Positions 54,332 through 64,000 of a stretch of DNA of 64,000 nt are shown here, one piece after another. The notes below the pieces were generated by a model, which saw nothing but the letters and a program-made list of their open reading frames with translations, made no database searches and was not told the DNA's origin. The position numbers and the translations under genes were made by a program. Location: contig NZ_JACHFH010000005.1 of NCBI RefSeq assembly GCF_014201835.1, forward strand, positions 37,209-101,208. Reading direction: 5' to 3'. The number at the start of each line of letters is the position of its first letter. Position 1 is the first letter of the stretch. This stretch comes from Pectinatus brassicae (GTDB lineage: Bacteria; Bacillota; Negativicutes; Selenomonadales; Selenomonadaceae).

Positions 54332-55387
54332 ATGGAAGATATGAAAGCACTGGTAGTAGAAGGGGAAAAAAATTTAAATTATAAAAATGTTCCCATTCCT
54401 GTAATCAAGGATAATGAAGTATTAGTAAAAGTACATGCATGTGGAATTTGTGGTTCAGATATACCAAGGGCAAAGGACGGTGGAGTGCATTCTTATCCAA
54501 TTATTATTGGGCATGAATTTTCTGGTGAAATTGTAAAGGTGGGAACAACCATAAAAAATATTGCAGTTGGACAGCGAGTGACAGCCGCACCATTGATTCC
54601 TTGTGGTCATTGTGAAAATTGTGCTACTGGCAGACCAGCAATGTGTACCCAATATTCATTTATTGGTTCTCGTCAGGGAGGGGCAATGGCCCAGTATGTT
54701 GCAGTTCCAGCAGAAAATATTGTTCCAATTGCCGATAATATTACTTATGAACAAGCTGCTTGTATAGAACCATTAACAGTGGCAATCCATGGAATAGAGC
54801 GGGTTGGGCAGCTTAAAAGCGGCAGTACGGCTATTGTTTATGGGGCGGGAACAATAGGCCTGCTTACAATGCAGTGCTTATTAGCAAAAGGACTGGAACA
54901 TGTATATATTATTGACATTGATCAGGCCAAGCTTGATTTGGCAAAAAAATTAGGTGCATATGAAGCATTAAATTCAAGTAAAATAGATGTACTGCAATAT
55001 TTTTCTGAAATAGGAAAAGTTGACTATGCATTTGAAACTGCCGGAGTAAATATATTACAGGCACAAATGCCCGAATTAGTAAAAAAGACAGGGAATATTG
55101 TGTATATAGGAACGGCACCAAGGGATGTTGTATTTCCAGCAAAAACATTTGAATTAATATTGCGGGGGGAATTAAATATTACAGGTTCATGGATGAGTTA
55201 TTCAGCTCCTTTCCCTGGTTCAGAATGGATTGGTGCTGTAGAATACCTTCAATCTGGCAAAGTGAAGGTTGACGAACTTATTACTCATACACTACCATTA
55301 TCAGCAGGTTATAAAGCATTTGAAATATTGTTAAATAAAGAGGAAAAAGCAATTAAAGTCATGTATGTTATGGGCAAAGATAATTAA
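54332..55387 (+). CDS. gatD: Galactitol-1-phosphate 5-dehydrogenase
   Basis: 351-residue zinc-dependent medium-chain dehydrogenase. Catalytic zinc site CGICGSD (about 35-41) and GHEFSGE, structural zinc Cys cluster PCGHCENCATGRPAMC (about 91-106), the FIGSRQGGAMAQY stretch typical of GatD, and NAD-binding VYGAGTIGLL. It oxidises galactitol 1-phosphate to tagatose 6-phosphate. First gene of a plus-strand gat cluster; AGAGG precedes the ATG, with a second in-frame ATG 9 bases on. Confidence 0.9.
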   Translation: MEDMKALVVEGEKNLNYKNVPIPVIKDNEVLVKVHACGICGSDIPRAKDGGVHSYPIIIGHEFSGEIVKVGTTIKNIAVGQRVTAAPLIPCGHCENCATGRPAMCTQYSFIGSRQGGAMAQYVAVPAENIVPIADNITYEQAACIEPLTVAIHGIERVGQLKSGSTAIVYGAGTIGLLTMQCLLAKGLEHVYIIDIDQAKLDLAKKLGAYEALNSSKIDVLQYFSEIGKVDYAFETAGVNILQAQMPELVKKTGNIVYIGTAPRDVVFPAKTFELILRGELNITGSWMSYSAPFPGSEWIGAVEYLQSGKVKVDELITHTLPLSAGYKAFEILLNKEEKAIKVMYVMGKDN

Positions 55388-55441
55388 AGACAAACTATAC
55401 TGTTAATTTATTTAGGAAATTGTTTATGCATCTGTAGAATT

Positions 55442-55460
55442 TTTCCTCGGTTATAGGAAA
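55442..55460 (+). promoter_or_regulatory. Dyad operator upstream of the PRD regulator gene
   Basis: TTTCC-TCGGTTATA-GGAAA, the same spacing as the dyad at 54238 upstream of gatD. Likely bound by one of the two regulators encoded here. Confidence 0.45.
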
Positions 55461-55525
55461 TTAATAATCTATGTAAGAAAAATGAACTTTGTTATACTGA
55501 TTTTATAGCAGGAAGGAGGATATGG

Positions 55526-57460
55526 ATGTTAAGCAACAGGCAGGAAAAAATTGTTAAATTACTGCAAAAACATAAGAATGGATTAACAGGAGAAGAGCTT
55601 TCTAAATATATAGGTGTATCATCACGTACGATTCGAACAGACATAAAAAATGTAATACTTATTTTAGAAAGACATGGTGCTGAAATAAGTTCAGGAACAC
55701 GTTTTGGTTATATTCTGGAGATAAAGAATCAAGCAAGATTTTTGGATTTTTTACAGGAAACAGCGGCATCCCATATAGATTCCTTGGATGATCGAATTAA
55801 CTATATTATAAAACGAATTATTGACAATGCGTTAAAAAACAAATTTTTTACCCAGCAGGATTTAGCTGATGAGCTTTATATTAGTTTATCTACATTAAAA
55901 ATAACATTAAAAGAAGTTGCAAAAAAATTAGAAAAATATGAATTGGAACTTGTAACATATAAAAATAATGGTATGAAGATTTCCGGTAATGAAATGAAAA
56001 TACGTTATTTTATATCTGAGTATTTTTCTGAGATAAAAGAATATTCACAAAATACTACGGCTGAATTACATGACAAAATATTTAAAGGTATTGATCTTAA
56101 ATTAGTACAGCAAATAATTTTTCGGGTAATTAATGCATTTGAATTTCATTTAACAGATATAGCAGTACAAAACTTGTTAATACATATAGCAATAGCAATG
56201 AAGCGTACTGGTCAGGAAAATTATATTACTTATCCGCTAAGCCAGTCAAAAATTATGGAAAAAACAACTGAATTTGAGATAGCATCATCAATATTTGAGG
56301 AAATTTATCGTGAAACTAATGTGGATGTAGCAACAAGTGAAATATATTATTTAACACAGCATCTTATGGTTAGCAAAAAATATATGGACGTCGATGATTC
56401 AGCTATAGAACGAATGAATAATACAGTTAAAAAAATTATCGCCATAATTAATGAAAAAGTAAATATTGATTTTTCGCAGGATAAGACATTACTGCAATGG
56501 TTATCATTGCATCTCAAAACAGCAATTCCTCGTATGAAATTTAAAATGAATATACGAAATGATGTACTGGATGTAATAAAATCAGAATATCCATTAGCTT
56601 TTCAAATAGCTGTGATAGCTAGTGAATTTTTAGAAGAAAATGAAAATGTAGTTATTAATGAAAATGAGATAGGGTATATAGCAATTCATTTTGGTGCAGC
56701 ATTGAATAGGCTGGATATAAAAAATGATGCCTGTATAAAGAGAATTTTGATTGTTTGTGCCAGTGGGATGGGAACAACAGTGCTTATTAAAAGCAGAATG
56801 GAAGAATATTTTGAAAAGCGTATTGTTATTGTCGGTACAGTGCCAGGTTATCAGCTTACAGCTGATATGCTGGATGATATTGATATTGTAGTTACTACTG
56901 TTCCGATAAATCATATAAACTCAGATAAGATAATTCAAATTAAGAATTTACTGAACAATGAAGAAATACATTGCTTAGAAAAACGATTTTTTATTACTGA
57001 TAATAGTATAAGCACTGAAATTGAAACATTTTTTCGTAAAGACTGTTTTTATAATGATATGGGATTTCAAACTAAAGAGGAAATAATTGAATTTTTAACT
57101 GAAGAATTAAAACAAAAAAATCTTATGAATGATTTAACAAAACAATCGGTATTTGAACGGGAAAAAACCTCAGCTACAGAAATAGGTAATTTAGTTGCAA
57201 TACCTCATCCAATTTATAGTGATTCAGAGATATCGTCAATTGCGGTGCTTCTTTTGAAAGAAACAATTATATGGGATGAACAGCCGGTTCAACTTGTTTT
57301 TTTAATAAATATAGCCAAAGTACAGTTTAAACTTTGGGAACCTATATTCCTGAAATTATTTAATTATCTTGTAAAAAATAATGGAGTGAAGGAGATACTT
57401 CATGAAGCATCCTATGAATCATTTGTAAAAAATCTTAAGAAACAGTTCGACAAGGAGTGA
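55526..57460 (+). CDS. PRD-containing transcriptional activator (MtlR/LicR type)
   Basis: 644 residues: HTH_11 (about 1-60, LSKYIGVSSRTIRTDIKNV), a second Mga-like HTH (about 95-150), two PTS-regulation domains with conserved His (HIAIAMKR, LSLHLKTAI, YIAIHFGAAL), an EIIB-like domain with phosphocysteine (VCASGMGTTVLI, about 411-422) and a C-terminal EIIA domain (AIPHPIYSD). Phosphorylation by HPr and the gat EII proteins sets its activity, so transport regulates transcription of the gat genes. Followed 5 bases later by gatA. Confidence 0.93.
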   Translation: MLSNRQEKIVKLLQKHKNGLTGEELSKYIGVSSRTIRTDIKNVILILERHGAEISSGTRFGYILEIKNQARFLDFLQETAASHIDSLDDRINYIIKRIIDNALKNKFFTQQDLADELYISLSTLKITLKEVAKKLEKYELELVTYKNNGMKISGNEMKIRYFISEYFSEIKEYSQNTTAELHDKIFKGIDLKLVQQIIFRVINAFEFHLTDIAVQNLLIHIAIAMKRTGQENYITYPLSQSKIMEKTTEFEIASSIFEEIYRETNVDVATSEIYYLTQHLMVSKKYMDVDDSAIERMNNTVKKIIAIINEKVNIDFSQDKTLLQWLSLHLKTAIPRMKFKMNIRNDVLDVIKSEYPLAFQIAVIASEFLEENENVVINENEIGYIAIHFGAALNRLDIKNDACIKRILIVCASGMGTTVLIKSRMEEYFEKRIVIVGTVPGYQLTADMLDDIDIVVTTVPINHINSDKIIQIKNLLNNEEIHCLEKRFFITDNSISTEIETFFRKDCFYNDMGFQTKEEIIEFLTEELKQKNLMNDLTKQSVFEREKTSATEIGNLVAIPHPIYSDSEISSIAVLLLKETIIWDEQPVQLVFLINIAKVQFKLWEPIFLKLFNYLVKNNGVKEILHEASYESFVKNLKKQFDKE

Positions 57461-57465
57461 CAACA

Positions 57466-57930
57466 ATGGATTTAAATAGTTTATTAAATAAAAAACTTAT
57501 TTTTTTTGAGGCAAAGCCAAAAAATGATGTTGAGGCCATAAAAATTTTAGGGGATAAATTTATAGAAGAAAAATATATTAAGCCAGAGTACACAAAGACT
57601 GTTGTAGAACGGGAAAAAAACTTTCCCACAGGGATTGTACTAGAATCATTAGGTGTAGCGATTCCACATGCATCTCCTGAAAATAATGTACTAAAAGATG
57701 GAATTGCTGTTTTGAGTCTTAAAGAACCGATTATTTTTCATACGATGGAAGATGCGGATAATGAAGTAGCAGTATCAATTGTTTTTATGCTGGCATTAAA
57801 AGAAAATAATGAACATTTATCGATGCTGCAAAAACTTTTTAAGATTTTTCAAAATAATGAGCTTATAAAAAAATTAGCAATAGTAAGTAGTGCAGAAGAG
57901 TTTCACAAATATATTACTGAGGCGATATAA
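57466..57930 (+). CDS. gatA: PTS galactitol-type IIA component
   Basis: 154-residue EIIA with the phosphohistidine in AIPHASPENN (about 64-73). I take ATG 57466, 8 bases after AAGGAG; an in-frame GTG at 57457 overlaps that site. Adjacent gatB and gatC give the galactitol assignment. Confidence 0.88.
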   Translation: MDLNSLLNKKLIFFEAKPKNDVEAIKILGDKFIEEKYIKPEYTKTVVEREKNFPTGIVLESLGVAIPHASPENNVLKDGIAVLSLKEPIIFHTMEDADNEVAVSIVFMLALKENNEHLSMLQKLFKIFQNNELIKKLAIVSSAEEFHKYITEAI

Positions 57931-57974
57931 AAGAATTTAGTTTATTAATATCTTAAGAAAGAGGGAGATTTATT

Positions 57975-58253
57975 ATGAAAAAAATTATTGTAGCCTGCGG
58001 AGGAGCTGTTGCAACATCTACAGTTGCAGCAACAGCAATTAAAGAACTTTGCCAAAAAAATAATATTCCAGTAGAAATATTGCAGATTCGCATGACTGAA
58101 ATTGAAGGGAATTTAGAGGGGGTTGACCTTATAGTTACAACTATGCGTATAAAAAAAGATTTTGGCAAGCCGTACGTAAATGGAATGCCATTTTTAAGCG
58201 GCTTAAATGTGGAGAAAACAGAGCAGGCAATTCTTTCAGTTTTACAGGGATAA
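57975..58253 (+). CDS. gatB: PTS galactitol-type IIB component
   Basis: 92-residue cytoplasmic EIIB with the phosphocysteine loop [13 protein letters not shown] (about 8-20). It relays phosphate from GatA to the sugar bound by GatC. GAGGGAG upstream. Confidence 0.92.
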   Translation: MKKIIVACGGAVATSTVAATAIKELCQKNNIPVEILQIRMTEIEGNLEGVDLIVTTMRIKKDFGKPYVNGMPFLSGLNVEKTEQAILSVLQG

Positions 58254-58277
58254 AATATAAAATAGGAGGAAGTTTTT

Positions 58278-59666
58278 ATGGATATTATATTAGCTTGTGT
58301 ACAATATTTTGTTGATCTTGGTGCAGCGGTTATGCTGCCGATTGTTATATTTATTGTAGCTTTAGCATTAGGACAATCTATAGGAAAAGCATTAAAATCA
58401 GGTATATCTATTGGTATTGGTTTTATTGGTATTGGTCTTGTAATCGGGCTTATGCTTAATAATTTGGCGCCGGCTGCCAAAGCAATGTCAGCTAATTTTG
58501 GTATATCTATGAATATAATTGATATCGGCTGGCCGGGTTCAGCACCAATGACTTGGGCAAGTAATATAGCACTGGTAGCTATTCCAGTAGCAATTATAGT
58601 AAATATTGTTATGTTGACCTTGCGAATGACACGAGTAGTTAATATTGATATTTGGAACATTTGGCATTTTGCATTTACCGGAGCAATAATAAATATTGCT
58701 ACAGGAAGCTATATTCTCGGTATTGTCGGGGTAGCATTGCATGCAGCGTATGCTTATAAAATTGGTGATTGGTTTGCACCAGTAACTGAAAAATACTTTG
58801 GACTTGAAGGCATTGCTATGCCGCATGGTACAACAGGATGGTTTGCACCTATTTCAGTTCCTATTAATTGGATTCTTGATCGTATACCAGTTATTCGTAA
58901 TATTGACATCAATTTAGAACATTTCCAAAAATTTGGAGCAGTTGGTGATCCATCCATAATGGGCGGAATAATGGGGATAATAATAGGGATATTAGCTGGC
59001 TATGATTTGCGTGGTATTCTTACACTTGGCATTCAAATGGCAGCAGTTATTATTCTTATGCCACAGGTTGTAAAACATATTATGGCTGGTCTTATGCCTG
59101 TATCAGAAAAAGCAAAAAGCGCACTGCAGAAACATTTTAAAAATTCCACATTTTATATAGGCTTGGATTGTGCTTTATTGTTAGGTGATCCAGCTGTAGT
59201 AGCGGCATCATTATTATTTATTCCAGTTACAATTTTTATTGCAGCTATAGTACCGGGCAATCAGATATTACCGTTTGGGGATTTGCCGACAATAGGGTTC
59301 TTTATTGCAATGGCGGTAGGTGTTCATAATGGCAATCTGTTCAGAACACTTATAACAGGCTCTGTTGTAATGTTTATGACCCTTTTTATTGCCAATCAAA
59401 TGATTGGTTTGCAAACAACATTAGCAGCAAATGCCGGACAATTAAAAGCAGGTATATCACAAGTAGGCTCATTAGATCAAGGTGGCAGCCCAGTTACTTA
59501 TATATTAACGCAAATTATGCATAATACCAATATGATGGGGTTACTCATTGTTGGCGGTATATATATATTCTGTGTGATTTGTACATGGATTTGGCATAAA
59601 AAACAAGTTGCTGAATTAAATTCTGAAAAAAATACTGAAAGCGATACAACAGTATCTGCTCACTAA
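58278..59666 (+). CDS. gatC: PTS galactitol-type IIC permease
   Basis: 462-residue membrane permease with about nine to ten hydrophobic segments. PHGTTGWFAPISVPINWILD and IGIGFIGIGLVIGLM are typical of the galactitol IIC family. It imports galactitol (or a related hexitol) as the 1-phosphate. TAGGAGGAAG precedes the ATG. A 235-residue minus-strand reading frame overlapping it is a shadow. Confidence 0.93.
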   Translation: MDIILACVQYFVDLGAAVMLPIVIFIVALALGQSIGKALKSGISIGIGFIGIGLVIGLMLNNLAPAAKAMSANFGISMNIIDIGWPGSAPMTWASNIALVAIPVAIIVNIVMLTLRMTRVVNIDIWNIWHFAFTGAIINIATGSYILGIVGVALHAAYAYKIGDWFAPVTEKYFGLEGIAMPHGTTGWFAPISVPINWILDRIPVIRNIDINLEHFQKFGAVGDPSIMGGIMGIIIGILAGYDLRGILTLGIQMAAVIILMPQVVKHIMAGLMPVSEKAKSALQKHFKNSTFYIGLDCALLLGDPAVVAASLLFIPVTIFIAAIVPGNQILPFGDLPTIGFFIAMAVGVHNGNLFRTLITGSVVMFMTLFIANQMIGLQTTLAANAGQLKAGISQVGSLDQGGSPVTYILTQIMHNTNMMGLLIVGGIYIFCVICTWIWHKKQVAELNSEKNTESDTTVSAH

Positions 59667-59731
59667 TTTTTAATACAATATAAGGCAATAATATAAGTAA
59701 TATGTTGTTGCCTTATGACTATGGAGGTTAA

Positions 59732-60592
<861 letters not shown>

Positions 60593-60609
60593 ATCAAAGG
60601 AGAATATTG

Positions 60610-61536
60610 ATGATACTTGTTGTTAATCTAAATCCGTCATTAGATAAAATTTATAACGTTGATACATTAGAATATGGTCAGGTAATGCGTACAAATAAAG
60701 TACAGAATACCGCTGGCGGAAAAGGTACTCATGTAGCGAATGTTATCAGTATTCTTGGCGGAAAGTGCATTGTAACGGGTTTTTTAGGGGGACATATTGG
60801 AGCATTTATTAGGGGAAAATTGGAGAAACAACAAATTATCAATAAATGCATACATATTGAAGGAGAAACACGTTCTTGCCTGAATATTGCCACTATAGAT
60901 GGAAAACAAACAGAAATATTAGAACCAGGTCCAATAATAAAACTGGAAGAACGAAATGCCTTTATTCAGCAATACAAAGAATTATTAAAAGAAGTTTCTT
61001 TAGTAGTGGCATCGGGTAGTTTACCGCAGAATCTCGGCAGCGATTTTTATCAATTACTTATAGAGCTGGCAAATGATGCTGGTAAAAGATTTTTATTGGA
61101 TACGAGTGGAGAAGCATTTGAAAAATCACTTTTAGCAAGGCCGTTTTTTATTAAGCCAAATAAAGATGAAATTGAAAGTTTTACTGGCAGAAAAATTGAA
61201 ACTATAGAAGATGTGGTAGGCGAATTAAAAACTTTCATAAAAAAAGGTATTATGATGCCAACAATATCACTAGGTAAAAAAGGTGCAGTTATTGCATATA
61301 ATGATAAATTTTACCATGTTCAGCCGCCAGTGTTGGAAGCTGTTAATGCAGTAGGTTCCGGCGATGCATATGTTGCAGGATTGGCAATAGGATTAGATAA
61401 AAATTTGTCAATAGAAGAAATTATTTCATTGGCAGCAGCTTGTGGAACAGCTAATGTACTTGAAGCGGAAAGTGGATTTGTCGATATAAATAAAGTTGAT
61501 AATATTAGTAAAAATATAAATATAGAGCTTTTATAA
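60610..61536 (+). CDS. PfkB-family tagatose-6-phosphate kinase (or 1-phosphofructokinase-like)
   Basis: 308 residues. LNPSLDKIYNVD at the start, TAGGKGTHVANVISILGG (about 36-53), FIKPNKDEIESFTG and the catalytic loop VGSGDAYVAGLA (about 246-257). In this operon the missing step is tagatose 6-phosphate to tagatose 1,6-bisphosphate, so LacC-like activity is the likely role. ATG 60610 is used because AAAGGAG is 7 bases upstream; a TTG codon precedes it. Confidence 0.85.
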   Translation: MILVVNLNPSLDKIYNVDTLEYGQVMRTNKVQNTAGGKGTHVANVISILGGKCIVTGFLGGHIGAFIRGKLEKQQIINKCIHIEGETRSCLNIATIDGKQTEILEPGPIIKLEERNAFIQQYKELLKEVSLVVASGSLPQNLGSDFYQLLIELANDAGKRFLLDTSGEAFEKSLLARPFFIKPNKDEIESFTGRKIETIEDVVGELKTFIKKGIMMPTISLGKKGAVIAYNDKFYHVQPPVLEAVNAVGSGDAYVAGLAIGLDKNLSIEEIISLAAACGTANVLEAESGFVDINKVDNISKNINIELL

Positions 61537-61543
61537 AAAAGCG

Positions 61544-61578
61544 CAAAAAAATGGCAGAATTAACACTGCCATTTTTTG
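61544..61578 (+). terminator. Terminator of the gat operon
   Basis: CAAAAAAATGGCAG/CTGCCATTTTTTG hairpin with a T-run. Confidence 0.85.
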
Positions 61579-61713
61579 TATGTCATGAATACTATCACTA
61601 TAGTGCATTAAGGGGAGTTATTTATAGGAACAGTTGATTAGTAGATATTTTTCAACAAAACAGATAGGGAAATTTATAGGAAAAGCGAATAATATAGTAA
61701 AGGAGGCGTAACA

Positions 61714-62163
61714 ATGAGCATTTTATTTATAAGTGGAAGTCCTAATAAAAATGGTACTACTGTCAAATTAGCTGAGACTATGTTGTCAGGGAAAGCTTTT
61801 ACAACACTTTATTTAGTGGATTATAAGATTTATTCCTATGGTCAGGATTATTCTGATGATCAGTTTATGGAAATTATAGAGGCCATGAAAAAAGCTGATG
61901 TTATCGTAATTGGTTCCCCGTTTTACTGGCATAATATGTGCGGGGCAGTGAGAAATTTATTGGATCGCTCCTATGGAGAACTTTCGCGGGGAGTTTTTGA
62001 TGGTAAAAAGTTGTGTTTTGTTTTTCAAGGAGCGTCACCAAAACAGGAGCAGCTTGAAGCTGGAAGCTATACGATGAGCAGATATGCATCGATGTATGGC
62101 ATGGAATATCTGGGTATGGTTACGAGTAAAGAACAGGCTCAGCAATTGTCAGTAAAATTATAA
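61714..62163 (+). CDS. Flavodoxin-like NAD(P)H-dependent FMN reductase
   Basis: 149 residues. FISGSPNKNGTTVKLAE near the start is the FMN-phosphate loop, and ADVIVIGSPFYWHNMCGAVRNLLDR (about 53-77, split here by function: PFYWHNM binds flavin) is typical of the family. Probably a quinone or flavin reductase in the cytoplasm. AAAGGAGGCG precedes the ATG. It ends 2 bases before a GGDEF remnant in another frame. Confidence 0.85.
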   Translation: MSILFISGSPNKNGTTVKLAETMLSGKAFTTLYLVDYKIYSYGQDYSDDQFMEIIEAMKKADVIVIGSPFYWHNMCGAVRNLLDRSYGELSRGVFDGKKLCFVFQGASPKQEQLEAGSYTMSRYASMYGMEYLGMVTSKEQAQQLSVKL

Positions 62164-62165
62164 TA

Positions 62166-62414
62166 GTTGTATTTAAAGAGCAAAAAAATCTTGATAAAAT
62201 AGCCCAGCGCATAATTAGTAATATTGGAAAAGCATATAGGATAAGAAAAAATACAATAAATGTTAGTGTTAGCATGGGAATAGCTATGTATCCTTATCAT
62301 GGGAAGGATGCAATGAAATTAATGAAAAAAGCAGATATTTCAATGTATAATGCTAAAAATACTGGAAAGAATAGATACGTATATTATAGTGATAAAACTT
62401 CAACTTTTGCGTAA
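62166..62414 (+). pseudogene. C-terminal remnant of a GGDEF diguanylate cyclase
   Basis: In the frame ending at TAA 62412 about 82 residues match the last third of a GGDEF domain: VSVSMGIAMYPYHGKDAMKL, then KKADISMYNAKNTGKNRYVY. The GGDEF active-site motif and N-terminal part are absent, and no start codon with a ribosome-binding site is present. It is a gene fragment left behind the reductase gene. Confidence 0.8.
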
Positions 62415-62441
62415 GCAGTACAAATAATGTAATCATAGCAT

Positions 62442-62477
62442 ATTTAAAGGCATCACTGAAAAGTGATGCCTTTAAAT
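62442..62477. terminator. Terminator between the GGDEF remnant and the next gene
   Basis: TTTAAAGGCATCACT/AGTGATGCCTTTAAA with loop GAAA, usable on both strands. Confidence 0.75.
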
Positions 62478-62499
62478 ATATATTGACTAGAAAGAATAT

Positions 62500-62919
62500 T
62501 CATAGTGAATGGATTAAATTGTTTACAAATTTTTCATAGCAGTTCAGTTCTAGACGGCTGAATTGTTTTTTTGCCGGCTGAGGGAAATCACAGGATAAAT
62601 TATTATAATACAGTGTTAATTTATTAACGGTCATTTTATTGTCGGGCGCTAAAAGTGTACTCTGATAATTAATGGAAGAAATTGTATCAAGTTTTATAAT
62701 TTGAAATTTGATATCGTTATTCTGATGACATTCAACGCGGATAATTTTACTAGCTGTTTTTATAACGCTTATTTCTGGCTGGTTGTTTTCGGTATCCATG
62801 TCTGCTTCTGTATAACTCATTTGAATGTCGCTTAAATCGAATTTAAACGGCAACAAAATATTATCTTTATATATGTTTAAACGTGCCATTAAATTGGGCC
62901 CAATGATTTTGATGTCCAT
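62500..62919 (-). CDS. Hypothetical 139-residue protein
   Basis: AAAAGGAGC precedes ATG 62919. The sequence is polar with alternating hydrophobic residues, suggesting mostly beta structure (VIKTASKIIRVECHQNNDIK in the middle), without signal peptide or membrane helix. No family recognised. Confidence 0.65.
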   Translation of the reverse strand: MDIKIIGPNLMARLNIYKDNILLPFKFDLSDIQMSYTEADMDTENNQPEISVIKTASKIIRVECHQNNDIKFQIIKLDTISSINYQSTLLAPDNKMTVNKLTLYYNNLSCDFPQPAKKQFSRLELNCYEKFVNNLIHSL

Positions 62920-63167
62920 TATAGATGCTCCTTTTTATTTGTTAATAGTAAAAAAATACTTCTTAAATATTATTATACTATAGATAATAAAGAAGTCCTA
63001 CTTTTATTTATAAGTAGAGGACATAAGTTTTAAATGACAGGGATAATCTAAGATTATAGTGATATTAAAATTTTATCATTATTAAGTAAAATACATATTA
63101 TGGCGGGTAATATGCCTAATTATAACTGATGATTTCAATATTATTTTTTTGCAAAAAGTCATTGATA
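62920..63167. other. AT-rich intergenic region beside the TnpB element
   Basis: No credible gene or RNA seen. The left border of the IS element probably lies at its end. Confidence 0.4.
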
Positions 63168-63300
63168 CTGAACCTCCCACGACTAAAGTCGCGGGGTTCC
63201 TGCTTCACAGATAGTTGCGCAAAAGTCACGTCTTACATTATCTCCACAGGCTATCCCCGTAGTTCCTACGGTTCTTATATATGTTATTACACTGCTGTGT
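63168..63300 (-). ncRNA. Right end and probable omega RNA of the TnpB element
   Basis: Downstream of tnpB (to the left here) the minus strand carries the hairpin AACCCCGCGACT/AGTCGTGGGAGGTT (plus-strand 63171-63203) and a smaller CCGTAGGAACTACGG hairpin (about 63258-63272). These are typical of IS200/IS605 right ends, where TnpB guide RNAs start in the 3' part of the gene and end at the element border. Exact ends are inferred. Confidence 0.7.
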
Positions 63301-64000
63301 TTAAAATTCTTAATCCTTCATTGCGAATGTTTATGGCGGCATTTATATCTCTGTCGTGATGTGCTTTGCATTCAGGACATTCCCATTGTCTTATAGTAAG
63401 GTCTTTAACTTCTTTGTTTTGATAACCACAATTATGACAAATCTGACTTGATGGATAGAATTTATCTATTTGCATTATTTCTTTGCCATACCACTGAGCT
63501 TTATATTTTAGCTGGCGAGTAAATTCTGACCAACTGGCATCTATAATGCTTTGGGCAAGTTTGTGGTTTTTCAGCATGTTATTTACTTGTAAATCTTCTA
63601 AGCAGATAACATCATAGTTTTCTATAAGTTTGAGCGAGAGTTTATGCAGCATATCTTTTCGCTGATTTGCAATACGTGCCTGTAGGCGCGCCACTTTGAT
63701 TCTTGCTTTATTTTTGTTTGCGCTGCCCTTTGTTTTTCGGGACAAGCGTCTTTGCAGTTTGACAAGTTTTTCCAGTGACTGTTTGAGGTATTTATGATGG
63801 GGATATTTGTCGCCATCGGATGTAATTGCAAATTCTTTTAAGCCAAGGTCAATACCGACATAGTTGTCAGTTCGCTTAAAAACAGGTTTTTCTACTTCGG
63901 TGCAGCATAGAGATACAAAGTATTTACCATCAGGCGTTTGTGAGATTACAGCGTTTAATATTCTGCCCTGTGGTATTTGTTTGTCTCTTATTTTTACTTT
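63287..64000 (-). CDS. tnpB: TnpB, IS200/IS605-family RNA-guided nuclease (cut by window edge)
   Basis: The C-terminal 237 residues are in view; the start lies beyond 64000. RuvC-I Asp in [17 protein letters not shown], RuvC-II Glu in [14 protein letters not shown], the Cys4 zinc finger (CHNCG ... CPEC) and RuvC-III Asp in [12 protein letters not shown] are all intact, so nothing visible disables it. TnpB uses the RNA from the element's end to cut DNA at the donor site, which keeps the element in the population. No tnpA is in view. Confidence 0.93.
   Translation of the reverse strand, partial: KVKIRDKQIPQGRILNAVISQTPDGKYFVSLCCTEVEKPVFKRTDNYVGIDLGLKEFAITSDGDKYPHHKYLKQSLEKLVKLQRRLSRKTKGSANKNKARIKVARLQARIANQRKDMLHKLSLKLIENYDVICLEDLQVNNMLKNHKLAQSIIDASWSEFTRQLKYKAQWYGKEIMQIDKFYPSSQICHNCGYQNKEVKDLTIRQWECPECKAHHDRDINAAINIRNEGLRILNTAV

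Noticed and set aside
57953..58660. A 235-residue minus-strand reading frame.
   Set aside because: It is antisense to gatB and gatC, which are clear family members; its composition is that of a shadow frame (Ile/Ala/Pro runs).

Overview
The window reads as an AT-rich, diderm, fermentative Firmicute of the class Negativicutes (Megamonas/Pectinatus/Selenomonas-like). Firmicute-style housekeeping neighbours (cysS-mrnC, THF riboswitch-folT, tmRNA with tag ending ANENYALAA, a small SRP RNA next to dnaX, birA-coaX-dusB) sit beside a TolC-type outer-membrane efflux channel, which requires an outer membrane. The genus is inferred; nothing in the window fixes it.

Layout. 1-7.2 kb: cysS-mrnC, folT under a tetrahydrofolate riboswitch, a chemoreceptor, tmRNA (minus strand), a stand-alone dhaL, then about 700 bp without an intact gene but bounded by a good promoter and terminator. 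7.2-18.8 kb: mdh and serA (minus), a tolC-macA-macB-type tripartite efflux operon, a U32 protein, a nested dispersed repeat, a class III aminotransferase and mgsA. 19-24.2 kb: SRP RNA, dnaX, a small membrane protein, and an AAA+ regulator whose ATPase has lost the sigma-54 contact loop. 24.3-38.3 kb: a variable island with an Xis-like DNA-binding gene, two small ORFs, a complete type III-A CRISPR-Cas locus (cas10/csm1, csm2-5, cas6, csm6, cas1, cas2) and an array of 37 repeats interrupted near its old end by a dispersed palindromic element. 38.3-45 kb: two polysaccharide deacetylases, birA-coaX-dusB, small proteins and a GH18-type lipoprotein. 45-49.5 kb: polyamine operon speD-speA-speE-speB behind a 380-nt structured leader. 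49.5-61.6 kb: two divergent sugar operons, a fructose-type one (minus: RpiR regulator separately, aldolase, 1-phosphofructokinase, PTS IIBC, IIA) and a galactitol one (plus: gatD, PRD regulator, gatA-B-C, aldolase, PfkB kinase). 61.6-64 kb: a flavodoxin-like reductase, a broken GGDEF fragment, a hypothetical gene and a TnpB (IS200/IS605 group) cut by the window edge.

How it works together. The CRISPR locus has everything for adaptation (Cas1-Cas2), crRNA maturation (Cas6), RNA-guided target RNA cleavage (Csm3), and cyclic-oligoadenylate signalling (Cas10 GGDD palm to Csm6 CARF-HEPN). Many spacers, read antisense, look like ribosome-binding sites and start codons of foreign genes, as expected for RNA targeting, and three hit the same N-terminal coding region of one gene family. 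The sugar genes form two parallel routes to triose phosphates, each with its own class II aldolase; the polyamine genes form the arginine-agmatine-putrescine-spermidine route.

Least explained parts: the 6629-7205 transcript-like unit, the speD leader, the degenerate AAA+ regulator with a coupled mini-ORF, the operator-linked small-gene cassette upstream of the CRISPR locus, and the repeat element inside the array.
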